Source: Agromyces mediolanus
GTDB lineage: Bacteria; Actinomycetota; Actinomycetes; Actinomycetales; Microbacteriaceae
Direction: 5' to 3'
Length of the DNA: 64,000 nucleotides
NCBI RefSeq assembly: GCF_023715325.1
Contig: NZ_JAMBNX010000001.1
Coordinates: 186,001 to 250,000 of the forward strand
Positions 26,663 through 37,903 of this stretch are shown one piece after another. A program made the translations under genes and the position numbers. Positions within the stretch are counted from its first letter, which is position 1; every line of letters starts with the position of its first letter. Below the pieces are notes generated by a model. It was given only the letters and a program-made list of their open reading frames with translations. It did no database searches and had not been told where the DNA came from.

Positions 26663-27979
26663 TCAGACCTTGAGCCGCCAGTCGCCCTCGTCGTCGGGGT
26701 CGACGACGGCGACGGATGCCGTGTCGGGGACGACCTCGATCGCCGCCGTGAAGGCGTCGGTCGGCGGGCCGATGACCGTGGCCTCGTCGCGGCGGTGGCG
26801 GAGCACGGTGTTGATGTAGCTCGTCACGGCCTCGGCGAGCGGGATGTCGTGGCCCGCACGCTGCGCCATGAACCAGCGGTGCTCGAGCAGCTGGTGGAAC
26901 ACCTCGGCCGGCTCCAGTTTGCCGCGCAGCTCGGTCGGGATGGCGCGCACGACCGGCTCGAACACCCGCATCAGCCACTCGTGCGCGACCATCTCCTCGT
27001 CGAGCTCGGTCTTGCCGTAGCTCGCGCGGTAGGAGTCGAGGTCGTTCAGGAGCCGCCGGGCCTGGTTCTCGCCGGTGTCGAGGCCGGTGAGGCGCAGCAG
27101 GCGGCGCTGGTGATGCCCGGCGTCGACGACCTTCGGCTGGATCCGCACGGTCGTGCCCGACTCGTCCGTCTTGATCGCGAGCTCCTCGATGTCGAAGCCC
27201 AGCGCGTTCAGACGCTGCACCCGCTCGTTGATGCGCCAGCGCTCGGCGGCCTCGAAGGACTCGGAGCCCGTGAGCTCGGTCCAGAGCGCCCGGTAGGCGT
27301 CGACGATGCCGTTCGAGATGCGCACCGGGTCGAGCTCGTCGGCGACCCGGCCGCCGGCCTCGAGGTCGAGGAGTTCCCCGGCGATGTTCACCCGGGCGAT
27401 CTCGAGATCGTTCTCGCGCTGGCCGTTGGAGAGGCCGCCCTCGTAGAGCTTGCCGGTCTCGGCGTCCACGAGGTAGGCCGCGAAGGCGCCGGCGTCGCGG
27501 CGGAACAGCGTGTTCGAGAGCGAGACGTCGCCCCAGAAGAACCCGACGATGTGCAGGCGCACGAGCAGCACCGCGAGCGCGTCGACGAGCCGGGTCGCGG
27601 TGTCGGGCCGGAGCGTCTGGGAGAACAGCGCGCGGTAGGGGAGCGAGAAACGCAGGTGCCGGGTGACGAGCACCGGCTTCAGCTCCTCGCCCTCGGCATC
27701 CGTGCGGTTCGTGATGACGGCGACCGGCTCGACGCAGGGGATCTCGAGCCGCTGCAGCGTGCGCAGCATCTCGTACTCGCCCTTGGCCATCTCGGCCGTG
27801 GTCTCCTTGATCGCGACGATGTGCTCGCCGAGATGCGCGAAGCGCACCAGGTGGCGCGAGATGCCCTTCGGGAGCGCGGCGATGGTGTCGCTCGGCCACG
27901 ATTCGAGCGGGAGGTCCCACGGCAGGTCGAGCAGGGCCGGATCGGCCATCGCCGAGGTGATCGAGAGGGAGCCGCTCAT
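26663..27979 (-). CDS. DUF4032 domain protein with kinase-like fold
   Basis: The 438-residue protein has an N-terminal Rio/lipopolysaccharide-kinase-like region with LHIVGFFWGDVSLSNTLFRRDAG and LVDAETG, which correspond to the catalytic loop and metal-binding DxE/DxD of kinase folds. The C-terminal half is the DUF4032 domain. It probably phosphorylates a small molecule or protein, but the substrate is not known. The GTG or ATG choice is uncertain: MSGSL at 27979 and an internal Met 11 codons later both fit. It is alone on its strand between two terminator-like regions. Confidence 0.7.
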   Translation of the reverse strand: MSGSLSITSAMADPALLDLPWDLPLESWPSDTIAALPKGISRHLVRFAHLGEHIVAIKETTAEMAKGEYEMLRTLQRLEIPCVEPVAVITNRTDAEGEELKPVLVTRHLRFSLPYRALFSQTLRPDTATRLVDALAVLLVRLHIVGFFWGDVSLSNTLFRRDAGAFAAYLVDAETGKLYEGGLSNGQRENDLEIARVNIAGELLDLEAGGRVADELDPVRISNGIVDAYRALWTELTGSESFEAAERWRINERVQRLNALGFDIEELAIKTDESGTTVRIQPKVVDAGHHQRRLLRLTGLDTGENQARRLLNDLDSYRASYGKTELDEEMVAHEWLMRVFEPVVRAIPTELRGKLEPAEVFHQLLEHRWFMAQRAGHDIPLAEAVTSYINTVLRHRRDEATVIGPPTDAFTAAIEVVPDTASVAVVDPDDEGDWRLKV

Positions 27980-28032
27980 GGGGCCATCCTTCCAGGTGCA
28001 GGCCGTCCCGGTCCGCGGACGGCCCAGAACGG

Positions 28033-28068
28033 CGGATGCCGGTCGGGATCGCTCCCGACCGGCATCCG
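28033..28068. terminator. perfect 16-bp hairpin downstream of the ABC ATPase gene
   Basis: CGGATGCCGGTCGGGA pairs perfectly with 28053-28068 around TCGC. It lies 19 bases past the stop of the minus-strand ATPase gene at 28087 and carries the GGATGCC motif in both arms. Confidence 0.75.
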
Positions 28069-28086
28069 GTGTCCGTCGATCGTGAC

Positions 28087-29187
<1,101 letters not shown>

Positions 29188-29435
29188 GATGATTTCTCCT
29201 TCACCGGCAGGTACGTGCCGGACGATCCGTAGTGATGGAAGTGCGTCGACGGTGACGCCCGCTCAGTATCGCACACGGTGGAGGGGGTGCCGACCCGGCC
29301 CCCGAGCGGGGGCGTCCCGACGGGCTCCGCGCGCGTCCAGCCGCCGTTTGGGTGATTCCCAGGCACCGTTCCTACTATCGTGGGTGCGTTCGCATGCAGA
29401 CGTGCGCCCCCCACAGCGACCCGGAGTGACCATCG

Positions 29436-30371
29436 ATGAGCAACGGCGGATCGAATCAGCCTCGCCCCAACAAGAATGACCGTCGAGAGGCGGCGCGCGA
29501 GAAGGCTCGAGCCCTCCGCGAGGAGCAGAAGAAGCGGGAACGCCGCAACAAGGTCCTGCTCCAGGGCGGCATCATCGTGGCCGTGGTCGCCATCGCGGCG
29601 CTCATCGGCGGGCTGATCTTCAACAGTGTGAAGCCGGCGGGCCCCGGTCCGCGCAACATGGCGAGCGACGGCATCGTGTTCACCGGCACCGACGGCGCGC
29701 TGACGCCCACCGAGACGCCGGCGACCCCGGCCGGCGGCAAGCCGACGCCGACGAAGCAGGACGACTCGGGCGAGGTCGCGAACATCGTGACCTACATCGA
29801 CTACCTCTGCCCCTACTGCGGCCAGTTCGAGCAGACCAACCGCGACGCCATCAAGACGATGGTCGAGCAGGGGGCGGCGACGCTCGAGGTGCACCCCATC
29901 GCCATCCTCACGAACCGCTCGGCCGGCACCCAGTACTCGCTCCGTGCTGCGAACGCGGCCGCGTGCGTCGCCGACGTGTCGCCCGAGAACTTCCTCGACT
30001 TCAACGACGCGCTGTTCGAGAACCAGCCCGCCGAGGGCTCGACCGGCCTCAGCAACGACGACATGAAGAAGCTGGCGGAGCAGACCGGAGTGGGGTCGCT
30101 GTCGAAGGTCGAGAAGTGCATCGACGACATGCAGTTCAAGAGCTGGGTGCAGGATGCGACGAACCGCGCCCTGAGCGGCCCGCTGCCGAACACGACCGAG
30201 GTCGAGTCCGTGAAGGGCACGCCGACGGTGCTCGTGAACGGCAAGCAGTACACCGGGTCGCTCTCCGAGCCGACCGAGTTCCAGGCCTTCGTCACGCAGG
30301 CGGCGAGCCAGAGCTTCACGAACTCGACGCCGAGCCCCAGCGAGACGCCCACCCCGGCGCCGGCCCAGTAG
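29436..30371 (+). CDS. membrane-anchored DsbA-like thiol oxidoreductase
   Basis: A 311-residue protein: a charged cytosolic arm (1-40), one membrane helix (about 42-63), a Pro/Thr linker (90-112) and a thioredoxin-fold domain with the active site CPYC at 125-128, facing outward. A cis-Pro (GTPTVLVNGK) is present. The C terminus is a Ser/Pro/Thr tail. It probably oxidises or isomerises disulfides in exported proteins. A hairpin terminator follows. Confidence 0.85.
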   Translation: MSNGGSNQPRPNKNDRREAAREKARALREEQKKRERRNKVLLQGGIIVAVVAIAALIGGLIFNSVKPAGPGPRNMASDGIVFTGTDGALTPTETPATPAGGKPTPTKQDDSGEVANIVTYIDYLCPYCGQFEQTNRDAIKTMVEQGAATLEVHPIAILTNRSAGTQYSLRAANAAACVADVSPENFLDFNDALFENQPAEGSTGLSNDDMKKLAEQTGVGSLSKVEKCIDDMQFKSWVQDATNRALSGPLPNTTEVESVKGTPTVLVNGKQYTGSLSEPTEFQAFVTQAASQSFTNSTPSPSETPTPAPAQ

Positions 30372-30396
30372 CGGCCAGCGCCGAGGCATCCGCCTT

Positions 30397-30438
30397 CGAA
30401 CGGCCCGTCCCCGCCCACGTGCGGAGACGGGCCGTTCG
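30397..30438 (+). terminator. hairpin terminator after the DsbA-like gene
   Basis: CGAACGGCCCGTC (30397-30409) pairs with GACGGGCCGTTCG (30426-30438). It lies 26 bases past the stop. Confidence 0.7.
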
Positions 30439-30501
30439 GCGTCTGCGCCGCGCGCAGGTGCCGGCGACGGCCGCCGCTAAGATGGGCGTGGCCACTCGCC
30501 C

Positions 30502-30574
30502 GCCGGCTTGGCGCAATTGGTAGCGCACCGTACTTGTAATACGGGGGTTGCAGGTTCAAGTCCTGTAGCCGGCA
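30502..30574 (+). tRNA. tRNA-Thr (anticodon UGU)
   Basis: Acceptor GCCGGCT/AGCCGGC, D arm GCGC..GCGC, anticodon stem CCGTA/TACGG with loop CTTGTAA (anticodon TGT), T arm GCAGG-TTCAAGT-CCTGT and discriminator A are all in place. CCA is not encoded. TAAGAT (30477-30482) is a likely -10 box. Confidence 0.95.
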
Positions 30575-30713
30575 CTGAAAAGGCCCGGAATCTCGCCGGA
30601 GCTCTCCCATCTCGCCGCCGTACGCGATTCCGCTCGAGTCTTGTGCTTTCCTCATGAAGGTACGAGACTGACGTGGTCGGCGACGCCCCGCCGACTCGGG
30701 GGGAGGCTGGGCG

Positions 30714-32198
30714 ATGTCGAAGACGAGGAAGCGTGGTTCGCGGCTGGCGGCGGTGGTGATCGCCGCCGTACTCGCCGCATCCGGAGGGGTGCTGCTCGCT
30801 GGCCCGGCCAATGCGGAACCCAATCCGGGCACGCCGGTCGACGGCGGTCTGGGCGATATCGCCACCGAGACCAGGATCTCGCAACTGCTGAACGTCGGGT
30901 CCGTGTCCGGTGGGCAGAATCCGGCCGTCGACCCCGCAGCGACGCCGTACCCGGCGGTGCCGGGAGTGCCGGTCGCGGCGACGACCACGGCGCAGGCGGT
31001 GCTGAAGGACATCCACGATCCCACCGGCCCGATCCAGGGACTCGCGTACTGCATCGACCTCGAGTCCGACACGACCGTGGGGGTGAACTACAAGCTCGGC
31101 CCGTGGACCGAGGCGAGTGTGCCCAACCTGGTCTACGTCAACTACATCCTGACGAACTACTTCCCGAACGTCCCGTCCGTCCCGGCCGGCACGATCGTGC
31201 AGAAGGTCGCCGCCGTCCAATCGGCGATCTGGTACTTCACCGATCACTTCATCCTCGCCGACACGGACCCGGTCCGGGCCGCCACGGCGGCGATCATCCT
31301 CGATGCCCAAACGAACGCGGGCGGTGGCGCACCGCCACTGCCGACCCTCACGCTCACGCCGAACAGCGCCCAGGTGCCCACCACCGGTGACCTGGTCGGG
31401 CCGTTCACCGTCGGCGGGACCGCCGCGACCGCCACCTTGCAGGCGCTCGGCGTCGAGGTCTTCGCCGACGCCGCCGGCACGCAGCCGCTCGCGGACGGCG
31501 ACACCGTCGCACTGGGCGCGCAACTCTGGATGCGATATCTCTCGACGACGACTCCACAAGGATTCCGCCTGACGTCGATCCAGTCCGTCGTGCAGGGGAA
31601 CGTCTTCCTCTACGACGGGTCGAACGCCGGCCGCACGACCGCGCAGAAGCTGATCCTCGCGCAAGCCACCGACCTGCCGATCCGCGCCGGCGTCACGGCC
31701 ACGCCCTACGCCGCGGGATCGCTGCAGATCACGAAGATCATCACCGGAGAGACAGCCGGACTGCAGGGACCGCTGGAGGTCACCGCGAGCTGTTCCGACG
31801 GCGAGACGATCACCGAGTACACGACGACGTTGCCCGCGGGTACCGGGGCCGGGTCCCACCCGATGCCGGTCATCTCCCCGATCCCGGCGGGTGCGGTCTG
31901 CACCATCACCGAGACCGCGGACGGGGTGAACGAGCAGGTCGTCCTCGTCTCCAGTACCATCGAACCGTCGGACGTCACGATCATCGAGCAGGAGACCGCG
32001 CAGGTCGAGGTGACCGACGAGTACGGTCCCGCCCCGACCCCGACGCCGACCCCGACGCCGACGAAGACACCGAGCGCGGGCGCGCTGCCCGCGACGGGAG
32101 CGTCGGGCGGTCTCGGCCTGGGGCTCCTCGCGGGTGTGCTCCTGCTCGCGGGCGCCGGGATCGCGGTTCAGCGGCGGTTCGCCAAGACGGCACGATAG
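30714..32198 (+). CDS. LPXTG-type surface protein with thioester adhesion domain
   Basis: The 494-residue protein has a signal peptide (1-34, cut after PANA). A thioester domain (about 90-200) shows Cys113 in AYCIDLES and Gln169 in VQSAIWYFTD, the pair that forms the internal thioester in Gram-positive adhesins. A beta domain (about 205-330) and a DUF5979-like module (about 342-445) follow. A Thr-Pro repeat wall-spanning stretch precedes the sorting signal LPATG at 458-462, a hydrophobic helix and an RRFAKTAR tail. Such proteins bind host or environmental surfaces covalently. Codon use includes more AAT, GAA and CAA than its neighbours, and it lies directly after tRNA-Thr, which suggests a late acquisition. 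No att repeat was found. Confidence 0.85.
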   Translation: MSKTRKRGSRLAAVVIAAVLAASGGVLLAGPANAEPNPGTPVDGGLGDIATETRISQLLNVGSVSGGQNPAVDPAATPYPAVPGVPVAATTTAQAVLKDIHDPTGPIQGLAYCIDLESDTTVGVNYKLGPWTEASVPNLVYVNYILTNYFPNVPSVPAGTIVQKVAAVQSAIWYFTDHFILADTDPVRAATAAIILDAQTNAGGGAPPLPTLTLTPNSAQVPTTGDLVGPFTVGGTAATATLQALGVEVFADAAGTQPLADGDTVALGAQLWMRYLSTTTPQGFRLTSIQSVVQGNVFLYDGSNAGRTTAQKLILAQATDLPIRAGVTATPYAAGSLQITKIITGETAGLQGPLEVTASCSDGETITEYTTTLPAGTGAGSHPMPVISPIPAGAVCTITETADGVNEQVVLVSSTIEPSDVTIIEQETAQVEVTDEYGPAPTPTPTPTPTKTPSAGALPATGASGGLGLGLLAGVLLLAGAGIAVQRRFAKTAR

Positions 32199-32214
32199 CC
32201 CTCGCACCGGGAAC

Positions 32215-32248
32215 GGAGGGGGCCGCCCCGTGCGGGACGGCCCCCTCC
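32215..32248 (+). terminator. hairpin terminator after the surface protein
   Basis: GGAGGGGGCCG and CGGCCCCCTCC, with inner C/G pairs, form a long stem 17 bases past the stop codon. Confidence 0.7.
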
Positions 32249-32360
32249 GGCCCCGTGCACGGCGGGCGGGCGGCCGGCTCCACGGAGCCGGCCGCCGTGC
32301 CTTACCGTGGGATGCGGCCGACCCGCCGCCGGACGGGCCGCGGCGAGCGAGAGGACCCGG

Positions 32361-33428
32361 ATGACCGAATCGACGCGGACACCGCGAGTGCGACCGCTCC
32401 CGACCGTCGCCGGAGGATCGCCCGATGCCGGCCCGCCCGAGGCTCGGCACGACGCGCACGGGCACCTCGAGCGCGGGCAGTTGCCCGTCGCGCTCGCCCT
32501 CGTCGTCGCGGTGACCGCGGGCGGGCTCACCGCGGTGCAGTCCCGGATCAACGGCGAGTTCGCCCGCGTCGTCGGCGACCCCTACACGGCCGCGGCGATC
32601 TCCTTCGGCAGCGGCCTGGTGATCCTCTCCCTCGCGCTGCTGGTCTGGAAGCCGGGCCGCGTCGGCCTCCGCCGGGTGCGCGAGGCGCTCGCCGACCGGC
32701 GGCTCGCCTGGTGGATGCTGCTCGGCGGTCTCGCCGGGGCCTGGTTCGTGACGACGCAGGGCCTCTCCTCGGCGACGCTCGGCGTGGCGCTGTTCACGGT
32801 GGCGATCGTCGCGGGGCAGACCGTCGGCGGCATCGTGTTCGACCTCGTCGGGCTGGGACCGGGTGGTCGTCGTCGGCTGACCCCCACCCGGGTGCTCGGC
32901 GCCGTGCTCGCGCTCGGGGCGATCGCGTGGGCCGTCTCGGCGCAGCTCGCGCACCACGTGCCGCTCCTGCTCATGCTCCTGCCGTTCACCGCCGGCGTCG
33001 GCGTGGGCTGGCAGCAGGCGGTCAACGGGCGCGTCAAGCAGGCGGCCGGCAGCGCGCTGACGGCGACCTTCGGCAACTTCCTCGGCGGCACGATCGCGCT
33101 CGTCGTCGCCGCGCTCGTGCACGGAGCGGTGGCGGGCTTCCCGCAGCTGCCCGGGATCTGGTGGCTCTACGTCGGCGGCGCGCTCGGCTGCATCTTCATC
33201 GCCGCGCAGGCGGCGGTCGTCCGCACGATCGGCGTGCTGCTGCTCGCCCTGTGCGGAGTGGCGGGGCAGCTCGCCGCGGCCCTGGCGCTCGACCTCCTGC
33301 TGCCGACCGCCGAGCGGCCGCTCGAGCTCGCGACCGTCGGCGGCACCGTGCTGGCGCTCGTCGCGGTGCTCGTCGCGAGCATCCGATGGTCGCGGCACGC
33401 GCACGCGGCGAAGGCCGGCGGCGAGTAG
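32361..33428 (+). CDS. DMT-superfamily (DUF606-type) membrane transporter
   Basis: A 355-residue membrane protein with an about 50-residue Pro/Arg-rich cytosolic arm and then about ten hydrophobic helices arranged as two similar five-helix halves. Each half carries a pattern like AVQSRINGEFA...ISFGSGLVIL and WQQAVNGRVKQAAGSALTATFGNFLGGTIAL. This internal repeat is typical of the EamA/DUF606 group, exporters of unknown small solutes. The ATG at 32361 is the first good start after the terminator; an upstream in-frame ATG at 32307 is less likely. Confidence 0.75.
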   Translation: MTESTRTPRVRPLPTVAGGSPDAGPPEARHDAHGHLERGQLPVALALVVAVTAGGLTAVQSRINGEFARVVGDPYTAAAISFGSGLVILSLALLVWKPGRVGLRRVREALADRRLAWWMLLGGLAGAWFVTTQGLSSATLGVALFTVAIVAGQTVGGIVFDLVGLGPGGRRRLTPTRVLGAVLALGAIAWAVSAQLAHHVPLLLMLLPFTAGVGVGWQQAVNGRVKQAAGSALTATFGNFLGGTIALVVAALVHGAVAGFPQLPGIWWLYVGGALGCIFIAAQAAVVRTIGVLLLALCGVAGQLAAALALDLLLPTAERPLELATVGGTVLALVAVLVASIRWSRHAHAAKAGGE

Positions 33429-33431
33429 CGC

Positions 33432-33980
33432 TCAGCCGCGGGATTCGAACCGTTCGGCGATGCCGGGATCGCGCCGTTCGGGGCGGGGCTCGTCGGGCCG
33501 ACCGCCGACGTAGAGCCAGCCGAGCAGGAGCTCGCCGTCGGCGAGACCGTGGAACTCGGCCACGGCCGCGTCGCGGGTGTACGGGCCGGAGCGCCACATG
33601 ACGCCCCAACCGGCCTCGTCGAGCAGCAGGCTCAGCACATGGGCGACGCCGGAGGCGACCGCCTCCTGCTCCCACGCATGCACCTTGAAGTGCGGGCGCG
33701 TCGTCGCGATGACCGCCACGAGGAGCGGCGCGCGCAGTGGCTTCGCCGCGACCTTCCCGGGATCGGCGCCGCGGGCCGCCGCGGCATCGCCCAGTGCGCG
33801 GCCGAGGCCGGCGCGGGCCTCGCCGCGCAGGGCGATCACTCGCCAGGGCGCCAGGGAGCCGTGATCGGCCACCCGCCCGGCGGCCTCGAGCAACGCGAGC
33901 AGCTCGGCGTCGTCGGGTGCGCGCTCGGTCACCTTGGGGGAGGAGCGGCGCCGGAGCGCCGCCTCCCTCGCGGAGGCCAC
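33432..33980 (-). CDS. nitroreductase-family flavoprotein
   Basis: A 182-residue protein with the nitroreductase FMN-binding opening (LRRRSSPKV, APDDAELLALLEAAGRVADHGSLAPWRVI) and the C-terminal LLLGWLYVGG strand. It is short for the family but complete, like YdjA/TdsD forms. The natural substrate is unknown. The GTG start lies two bases after the msrB stop, so the two are likely co-transcribed in a redox-related pair. Confidence 0.8.
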   Translation of the reverse strand: MASAREAALRRRSSPKVTERAPDDAELLALLEAAGRVADHGSLAPWRVIALRGEARAGLGRALGDAAAARGADPGKVAAKPLRAPLLVAVIATTRPHFKVHAWEQEAVASGVAHVLSLLLDEAGWGVMWRSGPYTRDAAVAEFHGLADGELLLGWLYVGGRPDEPRPERRDPGIAERFESRG

Positions 33981-33982
33981 GC

Positions 33983-34384
33983 TCAGGATTCCGGCGTGAA
34001 GTCGAGCGCGATCGAGTTCATGCAGTAGCGATCACCGGTCGGGGTGCCGAAGCCGTCGGGGAACACGTGTCCGAGGTGGGACCCGCAGTTCGCGCAGCGC
34101 ACCTCGGTGCGCACCATGCCGAGGCTCGTGTCCTCGATCAGCTCGACCGCCTCGGGGCGGACCGACTCGTAGAAGCTCGGCCAGCCGCAGCCGGAGTCGA
34201 ACTTGGTGCCGCTCTTGAACAGTTCGGCCCCGCACGCCGCGCACTGGTAGACGCCGGCGCGCTGCTCGTCGAGCAGCTCGCCCGTCCACGGGCGTTCGGT
34301 CGCCGCCTCGCGCAGCACGGAGTACTGCTCGGGATCGAGCTCCTGGCGCCACTGCTCGTCGCTCTTGTCGACCCGATAGCTCAT
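33983..34384 (-). CDS. msrB: peptide methionine-R-sulfoxide reductase MsrB
   Basis: A 133-residue cytosolic MsrB. Zinc ligands are Cys48/Cys51 and Cys97/Cys100. The catalytic Cys is Cys121 in GDRYCMNS, and Cys66 in SGCGWPSF is a candidate resolving Cys. It repairs oxidised methionine in proteins using thioredoxin. The ATG at 34384 matches the family N terminus; a longer upstream frame is not conserved. Confidence 0.95.
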   Translation of the reverse strand: MSYRVDKSDEQWRQELDPEQYSVLREAATERPWTGELLDEQRAGVYQCAACGAELFKSGTKFDSGCGWPSFYESVRPEAVELIEDTSLGMVRTEVRCANCGSHLGHVFPDGFGTPTGDRYCMNSIALDFTPES

Positions 34385-34650
34385 TTCCCGGAATCCTCTC
34401 GATTCGTGCCCCGCCGGGCGGATCCGCGAGCCGGGGGTAGCTCGCACGCTCATCGCCAGCTCCATCGTGGCAGGCCCGGCGCGCCGGACAAACCCGGCAC
34501 CGTCATACAACACGAGCGCGTCCGGCCCTGTTCCCGTCGGCGGTGCCGGATGCCGAACACACGCCTCCCGCGCGGCATCCTCCCGGCGGCCCGAGCCTAG
34601 GATGTGCTTCGAGGCGCGCGAACGCGCCATCGAGGCGGGAGGCGAGACGC

Positions 34651-34941
34651 ATGGGCGCAGGCGGGAACGGGGTCGCGGATGCCTCGCTCGACGACCGTGC
34701 GCTCCGGATTCTCGCCTTCGAGGCACGCGCCTGGCCCGACGCCGATACGAAGAGCGAGGCCATCCGTCACGAGCTCGGGCTCAGCGGAGCCAGGTACTAC
34801 CGTCTTCTCGGCGGCATCATCGAGCAGCCCGCGGCGCTGCGACATGATCCGCTCCTCGTCAATCGCCTGCTGCGCCTTCGCGACGCCCGTGTCGCGGCCC
34901 GAGCGCATCGGGCGCCCACGCCCGGCCGGGCGCTCGACTGA
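34651..34941 (+). CDS. DUF3263 family small helix-turn-helix-like protein
   Basis: A 96-residue protein with the DUF3263 pattern (LDDRALRILAFEARAWPDADTKSEAIRHELGLSGARYYRLLGGII) that looks like a compact helix-turn-helix. The C terminus is Arg-rich. GGCGGGAGG precedes the ATG. It lies directly upstream of the LytR_C gene, a pair conserved in actinobacteria. The role is not established. Confidence 0.8.
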   Translation: MGAGGNGVADASLDDRALRILAFEARAWPDADTKSEAIRHELGLSGARYYRLLGGIIEQPAALRHDPLLVNRLLRLRDARVAARAHRAPTPGRALD

Positions 34942-34969
34942 GCCCGGCCCCGACGATCGAACTGGACCC

Positions 34970-35515
34970 ATGGCGCAGAACTTTCCCCGCGACCGATTCG
35001 ACAGCCTGCCGAACGGCATCGACCGCGTCGGCGCGCATCGCGCGCCGGAACGCCGCGGTCGCGGATGGATCGCCTTCGGGATCGCGGCGCTCGTCACCGT
35101 CGTGCTCGTCGCCGCGGGCATCGTCGGTCTCATGATCTTCAACGGACGGCTCGACTTCGCCGAGCCCTCGCCGCCGCCGCCGTCGGAGCAGCCGGTCGAG
35201 ACCGCCGTGCCGACGGTCGCTCCGGACGTGCCCGTGCTCGTGCTGAACGGAACGGATGCGAGCGGCCTCGCGGGCACCGCCTCCGAGACGTTGCAGGCGG
35301 CCGGGGTCCCGGTGTCCTCGGCGGCGAACGCGAGCGAGAGCACGATCGAGACGACCACCGTGTACTACGCGAGCGAGGAGCTCGAGGGGGCGGCTCGCGG
35401 CGTCCTCGGCGCGCTCGGGGTCGGCGACGTCGGCCTCGATCCCTCCATCGCGGAGACCGGCGGCACCATCACCGTGGTGCTCGGGGCCGACTACGCGGCG
35501 GCAGTCGCCGGCTGA
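34970..35515 (+). CDS. membrane protein with LytR C-terminal (LytR_C) domain
   Basis: A 181-residue protein with a cytosolic arm, one membrane helix (about 33-56), a Pro-rich linker and an extracellular LytR_C domain (VPVLVLNGTDASGLAGTASETLQAAGVPVSS, TTVYY, GGTITVVLGADYA). LytR_C occurs at the end of LCP phosphotransferases and alone in small proteins such as VirR-like envelope proteins. It follows DUF3263 by 28 bases. A hairpin terminator follows. Confidence 0.85.
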   Translation: MAQNFPRDRFDSLPNGIDRVGAHRAPERRGRGWIAFGIAALVTVVLVAAGIVGLMIFNGRLDFAEPSPPPPSEQPVETAVPTVAPDVPVLVLNGTDASGLAGTASETLQAAGVPVSSAANASESTIETTTVYYASEELEGAARGVLGALGVGDVGLDPSIAETGGTITVVLGADYAAAVAG

Positions 35516-35618
35516 CCAGGTGCTCGAGGAGGGCCGGCGGCTCGCCTTCGAGCTCGGCACGGGGTCGAAGGCCCCGCAGGCCGAATCGGTCCGCCCGGCC
35601 TGAGTCCCGACCGTCGCA

Positions 35619-35649
35619 GAACGCGCCTCCGATCGGTGGGGGCGCGTTC
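35619..35649 (+). terminator. hairpin terminator after the LytR_C gene
   Basis: GAACGCGCC (35619-35627) pairs with GGCGCGTTC (35641-35649), extended by a few further pairs. It lies about 100 bases after the stop and before the groL promoter. Confidence 0.65.
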
Positions 35650-35695
35650 CGTCGTCTTCGCCCAGCGTCGGCTCGCGGACGGCCCTCCGCTCGCC

Positions 35696-35723
35696 TTGCA
35701 CTCTCGGACGCAGAGTGCCAGAA
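35696..35723 (+). promoter_or_regulatory. groL promoter with second, degenerate CIRCE-like repeat
   Basis: TTGCAC (35696-35701) and CAGAAT (35718-35723) are spaced 16 bases and fit a housekeeping promoter. GCACTC (35698-35703), a 9-nt spacer and GAGTGC (35713-35718) form a CIRCE-like inverted repeat laid over the promoter itself. Confidence 0.65.
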
Positions 35724-35728
35724 TCGTC

Positions 35729-35755
35729 TTAGCACTCGTTCGTTTCGAGTGCTAA
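35729..35755. promoter_or_regulatory. CIRCE operator (HrcA-binding site)
   Basis: TTAGCACTC, a nine-base spacer and GAGTGCTAA form a perfect CIRCE element 42 bases before groL. HrcA binding here would repress groL outside heat shock. Confidence 0.97.
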
Positions 35756-35779
35756 ACACCATTCTTTTGACGTCCGTGA

Positions 35780-37417
<1,638 letters not shown>

Positions 37418-37477
37418 TCCGAACGCGGGCGCTCACCGCGAGCGCACCGTATCGGGGTCTCGTACCCTGCTGAGCGC

Positions 37478-37508
37478 GAAGGGCGCCTCCGAGCCGGAGG
37501 CGCCCTTC
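37478..37508 (+). terminator. terminator hairpin after groL
   Basis: GAAGGGCGCCTCCG pairs perfectly over 14 bp with 37495-37508 around an AGC loop, 60 bases after the groL stop. Confidence 0.85.
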
Positions 37509-37596
37509 GTCGTCGCGGCTCGTGGTCGCGGCTCGTCGTCGCGGGCTGCGGCCGAGCAGCCGCTCTGGCCGCAGCCCGGCCGTCGCCCGGGGTGTA

Positions 37597-37887
37597 CTAG
37601 CGCAGGAACAGCCTCGTGTTGGCCTGCTCGGCCTCGGCATACGCGGTCCCCGCCATGGTGAGCGCCTGCCGTAGCGCGGCGAGGTTCGCCTCGACCTGCT
37701 GCTGGGTGGCGCGCCAGTCGGCGACCGCCCCCTGGAAGGCGGCCGAAGCCGACCCGCTCCACACCGACTGCAGGCCGGCGAGCTGGGCCACGAGGGCCCC
37801 CACCTCGCTCTGCAGCCGATCGATCGTGCTCTGCACCACCTGCGTGGCACCGAGCACCTGGCCGCTGTCGACGGCGTAACTGGTCAT
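37597..37887 (-). CDS. WXG100-family (ESAT-6-like) protein, isolated
   Basis: A 96-residue helical hairpin protein with the central W-S-G turn (LQSVWSGSASAAFQGAVADW), the size and pattern of type VII secretion substrates. The second helix lacks an obvious YxxxD/E export motif in canonical position (AYAEAEQANTRLFLR ends the protein). No EccC or partner gene is nearby. GGAGGGAGCACG precedes the ATG at 37887. An unusual G-rich tract lies 17-41 bases upstream. Confidence 0.8.
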   Translation of the reverse strand: MTSYAVDSGQVLGATQVVQSTIDRLQSEVGALVAQLAGLQSVWSGSASAAFQGAVADWRATQQQVEANLAALRQALTMAGTAYAEAEQANTRLFLR

Positions 37888-37903
37888 CGTGCTCCCTCCG
37901 GTC

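Noticed and set aside
30575-32360. An integrated element at tRNA-Thr
   Set aside because: No integrase, no phage gene and no direct repeat of the tRNA 3' end were found downstream.
37597-37887. A type VII secretion locus around the WXG100 gene
   Set aside because: No EccB, EccC, EccD, mycosin or second WXG100 gene lies nearby; neighbours are groL and a two-component system.
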